A stretch of 64,000 nucleotides of DNA from Thauera sp. K11 (GTDB lineage Bacteria > Pseudomonadota > Gammaproteobacteria > Burkholderiales > Rhodocyclaceae), in NCBI RefSeq assembly GCF_002354895.1, contig NZ_CP023439.1:4092001-4156000 (forward strand), in the 5' to 3' direction. Position 1 is the stretch's first letter; every line of letters begins with the position of its first letter. The notes under the pieces are model-generated. The model made no database searches. It saw only the letters and a program-made list of their open reading frames with translations, and was not told where the DNA came from. Shown here one piece after another: positions 18,661 through 27,244 of the stretch. The translations under genes and the position numbers were made by a program.

Positions 18661-18797
18661 GGGGCCTCCAATTCTGCGGCGCCGGCAGGCGTTCCGCATA
18701 CCGGAGTCACCATGTGCGCCCGCCCTTCATATAGTCGCAACGGCACATGCGACCAACCGAATTAATGGAATAAGAAATTTCGTTTTTCGCATAAGAA

Positions 18798-18817
18798 TCT
18801 GTCGCCAGCGCGACAGA
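18798..18817. promoter_or_regulatory. Perfect Crp-type dyad between regulator and PanB-like operon
   Basis: TCTGTCGC and GCGACAGA are perfectly inverted around CAGC, so the core reads TGTCG-N6-CGACA, the spacing used by Crp/Fnr-superfamily dimers and close to the CooA site. It sits 56 bp before the PanB-like start and 137 bp before the regulator start. Probably the operator of the neighbouring regulator. Confidence 0.6.
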
Positions 18818-18873
18818 ACAGGCCCTTCCGATCAGTGACACTGCCGCCTCGATCTCCCCTGGCAGAGCCGGCA

Positions 18874-19740
18874 ATGACAGAGCAGCCACGCAAGAAAATC
18901 ACGCTGAATACCCTGAGGGCCAAGAAACAGCGCGGTGAGTTGATCACTTCCATCGGTGTCTACGACGCGCCGATGGCGCACATCGCCGACCGCGTCGGCT
19001 TCGACCTGCTGATCGTCGGCAATGCCGGGCCGATGTCGCTGCTCGGACACGAAGACCCGACCACGGTCAGCTTCGAGGAGCAATTGTTCCTGACGCGTGC
19101 GGTCAGCCGCAGCACCCGGTACGGACTGGTCGTCGGCCACCTGCCCTATCTGAGCTACCACGGGTCGAAGGCGCAGGCCATCGCCAGCGCGGGACGCATG
19201 GTTTCCGTCGGCGGCGCGCAAGCCGTCAAGTGCGAAGGCAACCGGTATACCGCGGAGTACGTGGCGGAGATCGTGCGGGCGGGCATTCCCGTGATGGGCC
19301 ATATCGGCATGCAGGCTTCGCGGCGCACGGAGCAAAGCGGATTCGGCGTGAAGGGGAAAAGCGCCGAGGAAGCCCGGCACATCATAGACAGCGCGCAGGC
19401 GTTCATCGACGCGGGCGTGTTCGCCTTCATTCTCGAACAGGTCCCGGTCGAACCCGCCGCTTATCTGCAGGAGATTTCGCCGGTACCCATCATCACCCTC
19501 GGAGCGGGGCATCACGGAGACGGCATCTATCACATCAGTGGCGATGTGGTCGGTTACAGCGCGTTCCCCATTCCGCGCAATCGGGGTGCCTTCGTCAATG
19601 TCGGCCCGATCATCGAAGAGGGACTGACACGTTATCGGGATGAATGCCTGGCCGGCACGTATCCACGTGCGGAGCAGGCATTCCACATGCCGCCCGAGGA
19701 ATTGCAGAAGTTTCGCCAGGGTTTGCCGGGCGAACGCTGA
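18874..19740 (+). CDS. PanB-like (ketopantoate hydroxymethyltransferase family) protein with altered metal ligands
   Basis: 288-residue TIM-barrel protein of the PanB family, whose classic member transfers a hydroxymethyl group from methylene-THF to 2-oxoisovalerate. Family segments: ITSIGVYDAPMAHIADRVGFDLLIVG, GIPVMGHIGM, GFGVKGKSAEEA, FAFILEQVPVEPA and ITLGAGHHGDG. E. coli Mg ligands Asp45 and Asp84 correspond here to Asn50 (VGNAGP) and His89 (VGHLPY); Glu114 and catalytic Glu181 are kept (Glu121 in KCEGN, Glu188 in LEQVP). This suggests a related but different reaction or metal. It is not next to panC and heads an ABC transporter operon ending in a methylene-THF reductase. The ATG is preferred over an upstream GTG; the ribosome site is weak. 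Confidence 0.85.
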   Translation: MTEQPRKKITLNTLRAKKQRGELITSIGVYDAPMAHIADRVGFDLLIVGNAGPMSLLGHEDPTTVSFEEQLFLTRAVSRSTRYGLVVGHLPYLSYHGSKAQAIASAGRMVSVGGAQAVKCEGNRYTAEYVAEIVRAGIPVMGHIGMQASRRTEQSGFGVKGKSAEEARHIIDSAQAFIDAGVFAFILEQVPVEPAAYLQEISPVPIITLGAGHHGDGIYHISGDVVGYSAFPIPRNRGAFVNVGPIIEEGLTRYRDECLAGTYPRAEQAFHMPPEELQKFRQGLPGER

Positions 19741-19764
19741 ATCCGACTGTTACAGGAGATAGGA

Positions 19765-20946
19765 ATGAAACGCTTGATGCATCGCACGCTGTTCATGGCC
19801 GGCGCGCTGGCCATTTCGGTGTCGCAGGTTGCGGCCGCCGACAACAAGTCCGTCAGTTGGGCCGAAATCGACGCGAAGGCCAAGCCGCTGAGCGGCCGGC
19901 CGGTCAACCTCAGCAGCAATTACTGGCTGGCCTGGACCGGCGCCTGGGACACGGTCATCCTGAAACAGCAGAAGCTGTGGCAGAAATGGCTGCCAGTGGG
20001 CAGCCAGGTGGAGTGGAAGCGCAACCTGCAAGGCCCCCCGGTCATCACCGATCTGGTCGCCAACAAGCAGCAGATCGGCTACATCGGCGACAACCCTTCC
20101 ATTGTCGCCACGACCAAGCGCGATCTGGCGCCGATCAGCATCGTCGCGGTCAACACCACCTCCCCCGGACGCATGTGCGGCCTGGTGGTGGTCCGTGCCG
20201 ACGCGCCGCCGTTCAAGGATTACCACGAGGCGGTCAAGTGGCTGGACGGCAAGCGCGTCGGGGTGCCCAAGGGGAGCTGCGCGGATCGCCTCGGCCAGCA
20301 GATGTTCGCCCGGGAGAACGTCACGGTGAACTGGCATCAGATGCAGGGCGAGGTGATCGTCAGCAGCCTGCAGGCCAACAAGCTGGATGCTGCCGTGCTG
20401 TACGAGCCGCACGTTTCCAAGGCGGTGTTCGACGGCTACGCGCGCTACGCCGTGGCGCCTGCCGGATACGGTGAGCAGGATGCCAACACCGTGCTGATGC
20501 GCCGCGATTTCATCGATGCCAACCGGGAGGCGGCGGTTGCCTGGCTGAAAGCCAACATCGAAGCGCTCTACTTCATGCGCGACCGGCCGGTCGACACCAT
20601 CAACCTGGTCAAGCAGGAACTGCCCGAATACAGCCGTGAGAATCTCTGGTACGCACTGTACGGCAAGCTGCCGGACGGCGTCGGTGCGGCTCCGCAGGCA
20701 TTGAAGGCCGACATGATCGTCAGCCCCGCGTCCCGTGCCCTGCTCGAGCGCGGACACGCCTTTCTGCGTGATCTGAAAGTGCATCAGGAGCAGGCGCTGG
20801 GCGAACAGGCGATCGACGATTCGCTGGTCGCCCAGGCGTTCCGCGAACTCGGGCTCGATCCCGCCCAGGGGCTGTTCGAACTGCAGGCCAGCGCAGACAA
20901 CCCCTTCAAGGGCGACGACCTGCGCGTCGCCCCCGCGGCCCGCTGA
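19765..20946 (+). CDS. NitT/TauT (SsuA/NMT1-type) ABC transporter substrate-binding protein
   Basis: 393-residue periplasmic binding protein. Signal peptide MKRLMHRTLFMAGALAISVSQVAAA. The mature part has the SsuA-like VNLSSNYWLAWTGAWDTVILKQQKLWQKW, the first ligand-domain LVANKQQIGYIGDNPSIV and the hinge region LDGKRVGVPKGSCADRLGQQM, then SLQANKLDAAVLYEPHVSK. Related proteins bind sulfonates, nitrate or pyrimidine-like compounds; the true substrate is not evident. TACAGGAGAT is the ribosome site, 24 bp after the PanB-like gene. Confidence 0.88.
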   Translation: MKRLMHRTLFMAGALAISVSQVAAADNKSVSWAEIDAKAKPLSGRPVNLSSNYWLAWTGAWDTVILKQQKLWQKWLPVGSQVEWKRNLQGPPVITDLVANKQQIGYIGDNPSIVATTKRDLAPISIVAVNTTSPGRMCGLVVVRADAPPFKDYHEAVKWLDGKRVGVPKGSCADRLGQQMFARENVTVNWHQMQGEVIVSSLQANKLDAAVLYEPHVSKAVFDGYARYAVAPAGYGEQDANTVLMRRDFIDANREAAVAWLKANIEALYFMRDRPVDTINLVKQELPEYSRENLWYALYGKLPDGVGAAPQALKADMIVSPASRALLERGHAFLRDLKVHQEQALGEQAIDDSLVAQAFRELGLDPAQGLFELQASADNPFKGDDLRVAPAAR

Positions 20947-20958
20947 GCGAAGTCCGCC

Positions 20959-21864
20959 ATGCCTGGACAGCACGTCGCGCCCGCGCTGGACGACTACGAC
21001 GAAAGGCTGGCCCGCTCCGCCGACTGGCCGCTCGCCGCGGGCGACTGGCGCGGCCGCCTGCGCCTGCTGTCCCGCTCGGCCAGGCTGCGGCGCGGTGTTC
21101 TGGGGCTGCTGGGCTTCGTCTCCCTGTGGTACCTGCTGACCGCCGTGGCCATCCCGCCGCGTTTCCATTTCATTCCCGACCCGCTGTACCTCTTCAGCGA
21201 ATGGACGAGCCGCGAACCCTCGCACGGCGTGTCCCTGTACACCAGGGCGTACTACGAGCACATCGGCATCAGCATCCTGCGGGTCTATGCCGCCTTCGCC
21301 ATCTCCGTGGCACTCGGAACGCCGCTGGGCATCCTGATGGGCTGGAGCACGTTCGCGCGCAACACGCTCGGCCCGGTGATCGAGTTGCTGCGCCCGGTAC
21401 CGCCGCTGGCCTGGGTCCCGCTGGCGGTGCTGACCTTGCCGAGCGTGGAAAGCGCCGTCATCTTCGTCACCCTGCTCGCGGCCTTCTTCGCGACGGTACT
21501 CAATACATTTCTTGGCGTGCGCTCCATCCCGGCAACCTATCTGCGGGCAGCGGCCTGCCTGGGATATCGGCGCGCCGACGTGCTGTTCCGGGTGATCGTC
21601 CCGGGCTCGCTGCCAAGCATCTTCACCGGACTGCAGATCGCCATGGGGGTAGCGTGGTTCTCCCTGGTCGGCGGTGAAATGATCGCCGGCCGTTCCGGCC
21701 TGGGCTATCTGATCCTGGATGCCTACACGCAGCTCGTGCTGCCCAACATCTTCATCGGCATGATCACCCTAGGCACCCTCGGCTGGCTGTCCAGCGCGCT
21801 GATCCGCCGCCTGGGCGAGCGGCTGATGCGCTGGCAGGCGCACAGGACGGGAGGACACCCATGA
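20959..21864 (+). CDS. NitT/TauT-type ABC transporter permease (first of two)
   Basis: 301-residue inner-membrane permease with about six membrane segments starting at LLGFVSLWYLLTAVAI. The BPD_transp_1 region shows the coupling (EAA-like) loop ACLGYRRADVLFRVIVPGSLPSIFTGL, which contacts an ATPase. It has a longer hydrophilic N-terminus than the second permease. Overlaps the next permease by 4 bp (ATGA). Confidence 0.88.
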   Translation: MPGQHVAPALDDYDERLARSADWPLAAGDWRGRLRLLSRSARLRRGVLGLLGFVSLWYLLTAVAIPPRFHFIPDPLYLFSEWTSREPSHGVSLYTRAYYEHIGISILRVYAAFAISVALGTPLGILMGWSTFARNTLGPVIELLRPVPPLAWVPLAVLTLPSVESAVIFVTLLAAFFATVLNTFLGVRSIPATYLRAAACLGYRRADVLFRVIVPGSLPSIFTGLQIAMGVAWFSLVGGEMIAGRSGLGYLILDAYTQLVLPNIFIGMITLGTLGWLSSALIRRLGERLMRWQAHRTGGHP

Positions 21865-22637
21865 GCCGGTTCTTCCCGCCATCGCTGCGGCTGGGCCATC
21901 CCGCCCTGTGGCAGGGCCTGCTCGGCATGCTGGTGTTCTTCGGCGCCTGGCAGTTGGCCAGGACCGCCGGCATGCTGGCATTCTTGCCCGGGCCGCTGGA
22001 GGTTGCGCGCAGCGTGCCGGGGGAGATCGCCCAGCAAGGTTTCGCGCAGTCCTGGCGATTCAGCACGCAGCGCGTTCTTCTCGGCTTTCTTGCCGCGGCC
22101 GTGCTGGCGATCGTGCTCGGCATCGCGCTGGGGGTCTCGCGGCGCTGGCACGATCTGCTTTTCCCGATCTTCGAGATCCTGCGGCCGATTCCGCCGCTGG
22201 CCTGGCTGCCGCTGTCGATCCTGTTCTGGCCGTCGACGGAAATGACCATGGTCTTCCTGACCTTCCTGGGCGCGTTCTTCCCGATCTTCCTCAACGTGCT
22301 GGCCGGCATCGAGCGCATCGACGAACGTTATATCCAGGCTGCCCGGTCGCTCGGCGGCCGCCGCCGCACGCTGTTCTGGCAGATCCTGGTCCCCGGCGCG
22401 CTCCCATCGCTGTTTACCGGCCTGTCGATCGCCATCGGCATCACCTGGGAGGTGGTCATTGCCGCCGAGATGGCGTCCGGGCAGAGCGGACTCGGCTATC
22501 TGACCTGGAATGCCTACATGAGCCATTCGCTGCCGGGCATCATCGTCGGCATGTTCTCGATCGGACTGGCGGGCATGCTGTCCAGCGCAGCCATGCTATG
22601 GCTCGGCCGGCGCGCCATGCCCTGGCGCACGCACTGA
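21861..22637 (+). CDS. NitT/TauT-type ABC transporter permease (second of two)
   Basis: 258-residue permease, SsuC-like, with segments such as LLGMLVFFGAWQLARTAGML and a coupling loop ARSLGGRRRTLFWQILVPGALPSLFTGL, then the conserved AAEMASGQSGLGYL. The presence of two different permeases implies a heterodimeric channel, matching the two different ATPases that follow. Confidence 0.88.
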   Translation: MSRFFPPSLRLGHPALWQGLLGMLVFFGAWQLARTAGMLAFLPGPLEVARSVPGEIAQQGFAQSWRFSTQRVLLGFLAAAVLAIVLGIALGVSRRWHDLLFPIFEILRPIPPLAWLPLSILFWPSTEMTMVFLTFLGAFFPIFLNVLAGIERIDERYIQAARSLGGRRRTLFWQILVPGALPSLFTGLSIAIGITWEVVIAAEMASGQSGLGYLTWNAYMSHSLPGIIVGMFSIGLAGMLSSAAMLWLGRRAMPWRTH

Positions 22638-22648
22638 AGGAAACACCC

Positions 22649-23482
22649 ATGACGCAGCATGCATCCAGCGGAACCGTGTCCATTCGCAACGCGGGCAAGA
22701 CCTATGTTTCCCGGGGCCGCCAGGTCGTCGCCCTGGACGATTGCTCCATCGATATCCAGGCGGGCGAATTCTGCGCCATCGTCGGCCCTTCTGGCTGCGG
22801 CAAGAGCACCCTGCTCAACGCCATCGCCGGCTTCGACAGCCTGAGTGCCGGCGAGATCGTCCTCGACGAGCGCGTCATCAACGCGCCCGGCCTGCGCCTG
22901 CGGCCCGGCCCGGACCGCATCGTGGTGTTCCAGCACGACGCCCTGTTCCCCTGGGCGACGGTGCGCGAAAACCTGATCCGCGCGCCCATGCTGCAAGGTC
23001 GCCTGAGCGAGGCCGAAGCGCTCGCCAGGGCGCGCGAACTGTTGGCCCGGGTCGGCCTGGCAGACGTCGAAGGACTGTACCCCGGCGCCATGTCCTCGGG
23101 CATGTGCCGGCGGGTGGAAATGGTCCGCGCCCTGCTCAATGCGCCCCGCATCCTGCTGCTCGACGAACCTTTCCGCGGCATGGATGCGCTGACCAAGAGC
23201 GCCACGCACGATGCCCTGCTGGAACTGCACGCGAGCACCGGCGGGACCGTGCTTTTCATCACCCACGATCTGGAGGAGGCCATTTATCTGGCGGATCGGG
23301 TCCTGGTGATGACCAGCCGTCCGGGCCGTATCAAACGCGCTATCGAAGTGGACCTGCCACGTCCGCGCCATCGGCGGATGCTGACTTCCGGGCGCTTTCT
23401 GGCCCTTCACCACATTGCCGTCGAGGCCGTGCGCGAAGAGGCCGTCAGGGCCTTCGTTTCCGGTGAACGGGAGCTGGCATGA
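22649..23482 (+). CDS. ABC transporter ATP-binding protein 1 (degenerate signature motif)
   Basis: 277-residue nucleotide-binding subunit of the SsuB/TauB type. Walker A GPSGCGKST (46-54), Q-loop Gln95 in VFQHDALFPW, Walker B ILLLDE (168-173) and switch His206 in FITHDLEEA are normal. The signature motif, normally LSGGQ or LSGGM, reads SSGMC (149-153). Such a change usually disables the ATP site whose Walker A comes from the partner subunit. AAGGAAACACCC precedes the ATG. Confidence 0.9.
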   Translation: MTQHASSGTVSIRNAGKTYVSRGRQVVALDDCSIDIQAGEFCAIVGPSGCGKSTLLNAIAGFDSLSAGEIVLDERVINAPGLRLRPGPDRIVVFQHDALFPWATVRENLIRAPMLQGRLSEAEALARARELLARVGLADVEGLYPGAMSSGMCRRVEMVRALLNAPRILLLDEPFRGMDALTKSATHDALLELHASTGGTVLFITHDLEEAIYLADRVLVMTSRPGRIKRAIEVDLPRPRHRRMLTSGRFLALHHIAVEAVREEAVRAFVSGERELA

Positions 23483-23514
23483 GCGCCACCGCCCGGCCGC
23501 CCGAAGGGGGCGCT

Positions 23515-23548
23515 CATCCTCCCGCGGGGAGGATGTCACGCAGTGACA
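23515..23548 (+). repeat. Two perfect hairpins between the ATPase genes
   Basis: CATCCTCCC-GCG-GGGAGGATG (23515-23535) is a perfect 9-bp stem, and TGTCAC-GCA-GTGACA (23534-23548... 6-bp stem ending at 23548) follows at once. There is no T tract. They fill the 79-bp gap between two genes that should be made in equal amounts. They could stabilise or process the mRNA, or be a small repeat element. Confidence 0.6.
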
Positions 23549-23561
23549 GGAGGGTAGTCCA

Positions 23562-24389
23562 GTGAGCGCCGGGATGGCCGCCGCCCGGACCGATGGTCAC
23601 ACCCGCCTGGACGGCGTCGGCAAGGTGTTCGCCCGCGCCGGGCGGGCGGACGTGGTACTGCGGGATTGCAGCCTGGAGCTGCTGCCCGGCCGCTTGAACG
23701 TGCTGATCGGCCCTTCCGGCTGCGGCAAGAGCACGCTGGCCAAGCTGATTGCCGGCTATCTCCCGCCCAGCGTCGGGCAAGTCAGTGTGGACGGTGTCGC
23801 GGTCACCGGCCCCAGCGCCGAGCGTCTGATGGTCTTCCAGGAAACCGCGCTGTTCCCCTGGATGACCCTGCTCGACAACGTGGCCTTCGGTCCCCGGCAA
23901 GCCGGCGTCAGCCCCGGCGAAGCGAAGGAAAGGGCACGGAAGTTCCTGGCCAGGGTCGGCTTGCAGGGCTTCGATCGCCGCTACCCGGAACAGTTGTCCG
24001 GCGGCATGCAGCGACGCGCCGAAGTGGCCCGCGCGCTGATCAACCGGCCCCGCCTGCTGCTGCTCGACGAACCGTTCCGTGGCCTGGACCATCTGTCGCG
24101 CGGCTTGATGCAGGCGTATTTCCTGGACCTGTTCGAAGAGGACCGGCCGACCACGCTGTTCGTCACCTCGGAGGTGGACGAAGCGGTCTTGCTGGCCGAC
24201 CGGGTGATCGTCCTGACGCACAAGCCGACCACGCAAAGGACGGTCGTCGAGGTGCCGCTGCCCAGGCCGCGAACGGCCGGGATGCTCGAACTGGAACAGG
24301 CGGTGCGGATCAAGCGGCAGTTGCTCGATCTACTGCACGAGGAATCCGGCAAAGCCTTTGCGGCGCCCGCACCGCGTTCCGCAGCTTGA
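23562..24389 (+). CDS. ABC transporter ATP-binding protein 2 (switch His replaced)
   Basis: 275-residue ATPase. Walker A GPSGCGKST (50-58), normal signature LSGGM (145-149) and Walker B LLLLDE (165-170). The switch (H-loop) residue is Ser203: FVTSEVDEA in place of the usual FVTHDVDEA. With ATPase 1 this gives one complete composite ATP site and one doubly degenerate site. GTG start preferred because GGAGGG lies 8 bases upstream; an ATG four codons on is possible. Ends in a TGATG overlap with the reductase gene. Confidence 0.9.
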   Translation: MSAGMAAARTDGHTRLDGVGKVFARAGRADVVLRDCSLELLPGRLNVLIGPSGCGKSTLAKLIAGYLPPSVGQVSVDGVAVTGPSAERLMVFQETALFPWMTLLDNVAFGPRQAGVSPGEAKERARKFLARVGLQGFDRRYPEQLSGGMQRRAEVARALINRPRLLLLDEPFRGLDHLSRGLMQAYFLDLFEEDRPTTLFVTSEVDEAVLLADRVIVLTHKPTTQRTVVEVPLPRPRTAGMLELEQAVRIKRQLLDLLHEESGKAFAAPAPRSAA

Positions 24390-25936
24390 TGGCGGAGCGC
24401 GGCAACCACTTGGCCCGCGCGCTGGCCGGGGAACGGTTCGCGTGGCTGCTGGAATGCATTCCGGCAGCCGGGCGGCGGCCCGAAGCGGACTACGGAGCGC
24501 TGATCGGCCCCCGCGGCGCTCCGGACTGGCTGAGCGCGTTCGCGGTGACCGACCGCGTCCTGAGTCCGCAGGACCCTGATCCGCTGCCGATCGCCGGGCG
24601 GCTGCTGCAGGCGAGCGGACGCCAGCCGCTGCTGCACTTCGCCGGCAAGGATCGCGAGCTGGCAGAGCTGCGCGATCGAGTCCGGACCATGCAGCAGATG
24701 GGCCTGCGCAATCTGCTGCTGCTCAGCGGCGACCGCCTGCCCGGACACGGCCACGGCAAGCGCATCCGCTACCTGGAATCGGTGGCGGCCGTGGCGGCCG
24801 TGCGGCGCTGGCAACCGGACTGGCTGCTGGGCGTAGCGGTCAACCCGTTCAAGTACCGCGAGGAAGATGGCATGCTCCAGTACCTGAAGCTGTCCAAGAA
24901 ACTGCGCGCGGGCGCCAGCTTCGCGATCACGCAGGTGGGCTTCGATCCGGACAAGCATGTCGAGGCCCTCGGCTGGATGGCCGACAGCCCCCTGCGCCGG
25001 CCGCTGCTGGCCTGCGTCATGCCCCTGTCCGCGGCGCGCGCGCGCCATCTGCGGCGATATCCGGTGCCAGGCATCACGGTCAGCGACAGCCTGCTTGCAC
25101 TGCTCGAAGAAGACGCCCGACGCCAGCCGGACGGCGGCCGCGCCCGCGTGCTGCACCGCCTGGCATTGCAGATCGTCCATCTGCGCCGGCTCGGCTACGC
25201 CGGCATCCAGTTGACGGGCATCCGCAACGCCATGGATCTGCAAGCACTGGCCGACAGCGTTGATGCGCTCGCGCGGGACTGCGCCGACCAGGCGGCATGG
25301 GAAAGCGCCTGGCGGGACCACTGGTGCCGCGCCGACGGCACGCCGGCCGATCCCCGGCCGCCCGGAGAATGCTGGCGGCCGGGGCAGGGCACGGTTCGGG
25401 CCAGCCCGCGGGAACGCTATCGCTATCGCGTGTTCGCCGCCACGCATGCGCTGCTGTTCCAACGCGGTCCGCTGGCGGCCGCCTTCGCCTGGACGATGCG
25501 CGCCGCCTGCGCGCAGCCGGGCACCATGGCACGAGGGCTGGAACGTCTCGAACGTGCCGTCAAGCATCCCTTGCTGGGTTGCGAGACTTGCGGCCAATGC
25601 CGGCTGGCGAGCACGCAGTTCGTGTGCCCGGAGACCTGTCCCAAGGGGCTGGCCAACGGCGCGTGCGGCGGCACTACGCAGAACCGTTGCGAGTTCGGCG
25701 AGCAGGAATGCATCCACAGCGTCCGCTACCGGATCGCCAAGGAGACGGGCGCATTGAACGAACTGGAGAGCGTGCTGGTTCCGGCCATACCCGCGGAAAC
25801 CCGGCATTCATCTTCCTGGCCGGCCTGGTTCATCCGCCAGGAACCCCATGTCCGGATACTCGACGCCTCCGCCCCCGGTACGTCCATCGACACGGCGGGC
25901 GCCCCGACGTGCCCGCACTACGGCCCGGACGCGTAG
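24389..25936 (+). CDS. Methylenetetrahydrofolate reductase with fused C-terminal MetV-like Cys-rich domain
   Basis: 515 residues. The first 290 or so form the FAD-dependent MetF barrel: [48 protein letters not shown] and [22 protein letters not shown] linker follows, then a C-terminal domain (about 385-445) with CETCGQC from residue 398, [17 protein letters not shown] and [14 protein letters not shown], the MTHFR_C/MetV type thought to bind Zn or an Fe-S cluster. It would interconvert methylene- and methyl-THF. Such forms occur in one-carbon dissimilation and acetogenesis rather than ordinary methionine synthesis, so I infer a catabolic or salvage role with the PanB-like protein. A hairpin of 8 bp (25937-25957) without T tract follows the stop. 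Confidence 0.87.
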   Translation: MAERGNHLARALAGERFAWLLECIPAAGRRPEADYGALIGPRGAPDWLSAFAVTDRVLSPQDPDPLPIAGRLLQASGRQPLLHFAGKDRELAELRDRVRTMQQMGLRNLLLLSGDRLPGHGHGKRIRYLESVAAVAAVRRWQPDWLLGVAVNPFKYREEDGMLQYLKLSKKLRAGASFAITQVGFDPDKHVEALGWMADSPLRRPLLACVMPLSAARARHLRRYPVPGITVSDSLLALLEEDARRQPDGGRARVLHRLALQIVHLRRLGYAGIQLTGIRNAMDLQALADSVDALARDCADQAAWESAWRDHWCRADGTPADPRPPGECWRPGQGTVRASPRERYRYRVFAATHALLFQRGPLAAAFAWTMRAACAQPGTMARGLERLERAVKHPLLGCETCGQCRLASTQFVCPETCPKGLANGACGGTTQNRCEFGEQECIHSVRYRIAKETGALNELESVLVPAIPAETRHSSSWPAWFIRQEPHVRILDASAPGTSIDTAGAPTCPHYGPDA

Positions 25937-26115
25937 CGCCGCCGCACACCGGCGGCGGGCGATGGCCGTTCCATGCGCGGCTCTCCCGGTCCGAACGCTG
26001 GCCGCTCCACCTGCAAGGCCATGCCGCCCCCGACGCCCGATCCACGCCTCATGCGTGGCAAAATCGGCCGCAGCCGAACAAGAGCACACACCACCCATAC
26101 CAGAGGACCCACCCC

Positions 26116-26727
26116 ATGCCCTGTTACGAAATCGACGGCCTGAAGCCCGTCATCCACCCCACCGCCTTCGTGCATCCCGACGCCGTGCTGATCGGCGACG
26201 TGATCGTCGGGCCGCGCTGCTACGTGGCGCCGCTGGCCTCGCTGCGCGGCGACTTCGGCCGCATCGTGCTGGAGGAAGGCTGCAACATCCAGGACACCTG
26301 CGTGATGCACGGCTTTCCGGGTACCGACACGGTGATCGGGCAGGACGGGCACGTCGGCCACGGCGCGGTGCTGCACGGCTGCCGCATCGGCCGCAATGCG
26401 CTGGTGGGCATGAACGCGGTGGTGATGGACAACGCGGTGGTGGGCGAGGAGTGCATCGTCGCGGCCTGCGCCTTCGTCAAGGCGGGCGTGGAGATTCCGC
26501 CGCGCAAGCTGGTGGCGGGCATGCCGGCCAAGGTGGTGCGCGACCTCTCGGAGCAGGAGGTGGCATGGAAGAGCGACGGTACCCGCACCTACCAGGAGCT
26601 GACCGAGCGCTGCCTCGCCACGCTGAAGCCGTGCGAGCCGCTCGCCGAGATGGAGCCCGGCCGCAAGCGCTTCGAATTCCCCGGCGTGGTGCCGCTGGTG
26701 GAGGCGAAGAAGGAAGGCAAGGCTTGA
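26116..26727 (+). CDS. paaY: PaaY, gamma-carbonic-anhydrase-fold thioesterase
   Basis: 203-residue left-handed beta-helix protein with hexapeptide repeats ([58 protein letters not shown]). The His residues at MHG, GHVGHGA and HG are the zinc ligands of the family. PaaY hydrolyses 2-hydroxycyclohepta-1,4,6-triene-1-carboxyl-CoA, a dead-end product of the paa pathway, and helps regulation. The C-terminal tail ([14 protein letters not shown]) is typical of PaaY rather than YrdA. It lies 11 kb from the paa operon and forms its own small unit with the cupin gene. Confidence 0.9.
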   Translation: MPCYEIDGLKPVIHPTAFVHPDAVLIGDVIVGPRCYVAPLASLRGDFGRIVLEEGCNIQDTCVMHGFPGTDTVIGQDGHVGHGAVLHGCRIGRNALVGMNAVVMDNAVVGEECIVAACAFVKAGVEIPPRKLVAGMPAKVVRDLSEQEVAWKSDGTRTYQELTERCLATLKPCEPLAEMEPGRKRFEFPGVVPLVEAKKEGKA

Positions 26728-27059
26728 GCGGACGCGGCAACCTGTTCGCCGCGCTGCCGCCGCCGGGTGCGGAAGAGCGGTTCGACACGCTGCTCGATCA
26801 TCCGGCGGCGCGCATCGAACGCATCGCGTCGTTCGGCCACGCCAGTCCGCCGGGCTTCTGGTACGACCAGCCGGGAGACGAGTGGGTGATGCTGGCGGCG
26901 GGCCGCGCCACGCTCGTCCTCGAACATGCGGACGGAGATCGCGAGACCCTGGCGCTGGCGGCGGGAGACTGGGTCTTCATTCCGGCGCATCGCCGCCATC
27001 GGGTCGAATCGACGAGTAACGACGCCATCTGGCTGGCGGTGCATCCCGGGAAAACATGA
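26724..27059 (+). CDS. Small cupin-domain protein
   Basis: 111-residue single cupin. Motifs: [31 protein letters not shown] (metal-binding first half) and [18 protein letters not shown] (second half). Proteins of this set are annotated only as cupins; the substrate is unknown. No ATG is available near the start, and translation probably begins at a TTG overlapping the paaY stop (TTGA), so it would depend on paaY translation. Confidence 0.75.
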   Translation: MSGRGNLFAALPPPGAEERFDTLLDHPAARIERIASFGHASPPGFWYDQPGDEWVMLAAGRATLVLEHADGDRETLALAAGDWVFIPAHRRHRVESTSNDAIWLAVHPGKT

Positions 27060-27096
27060 AGCGGAAACGGCGCGGCTGAAGGCTCGCGACACGGCA

Positions 27097-27201
27097 GGTC
27101 TGGCGGCGGGGGATGCGCGGAGCGGACGAGCACTGCTCGAGTCCCGAGCGCAGCGAGGTCGAGTTGCGCAGGACGCGGAGCGCATCCCCCGCCGCCAGAC
27201 C
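27097..27201. repeat. Dispersed palindromic element, copy C (21-bp perfect arms)
   Basis: Arms at 27097-27117 and 27181-27201 are perfectly complementary over 21 bp (starting GGTCTGGCGGCG). The 63-bp centre contains GAGCACTGCTCGAG, CGAGCGCAGCGAGG and CGAGTTGCGCAGG, matching the centres of the two copies at 31.5-31.7 kb. The arms are unrelated in sequence to those of the other copies. It lies between two convergent genes and could act as a two-way terminator. Confidence 0.8.
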
Positions 27202-27244
27202 GGACGAAGCCCCACCCAACCGGATTCGAGGCGCCAAGGCCCGC

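Noticed and set aside
25937..26115. A small gene between the reductase and paaY
   Set aside because: Only a G+C hairpin and frame shadows are visible; no start with a ribosome site leads to a plausible peptide.
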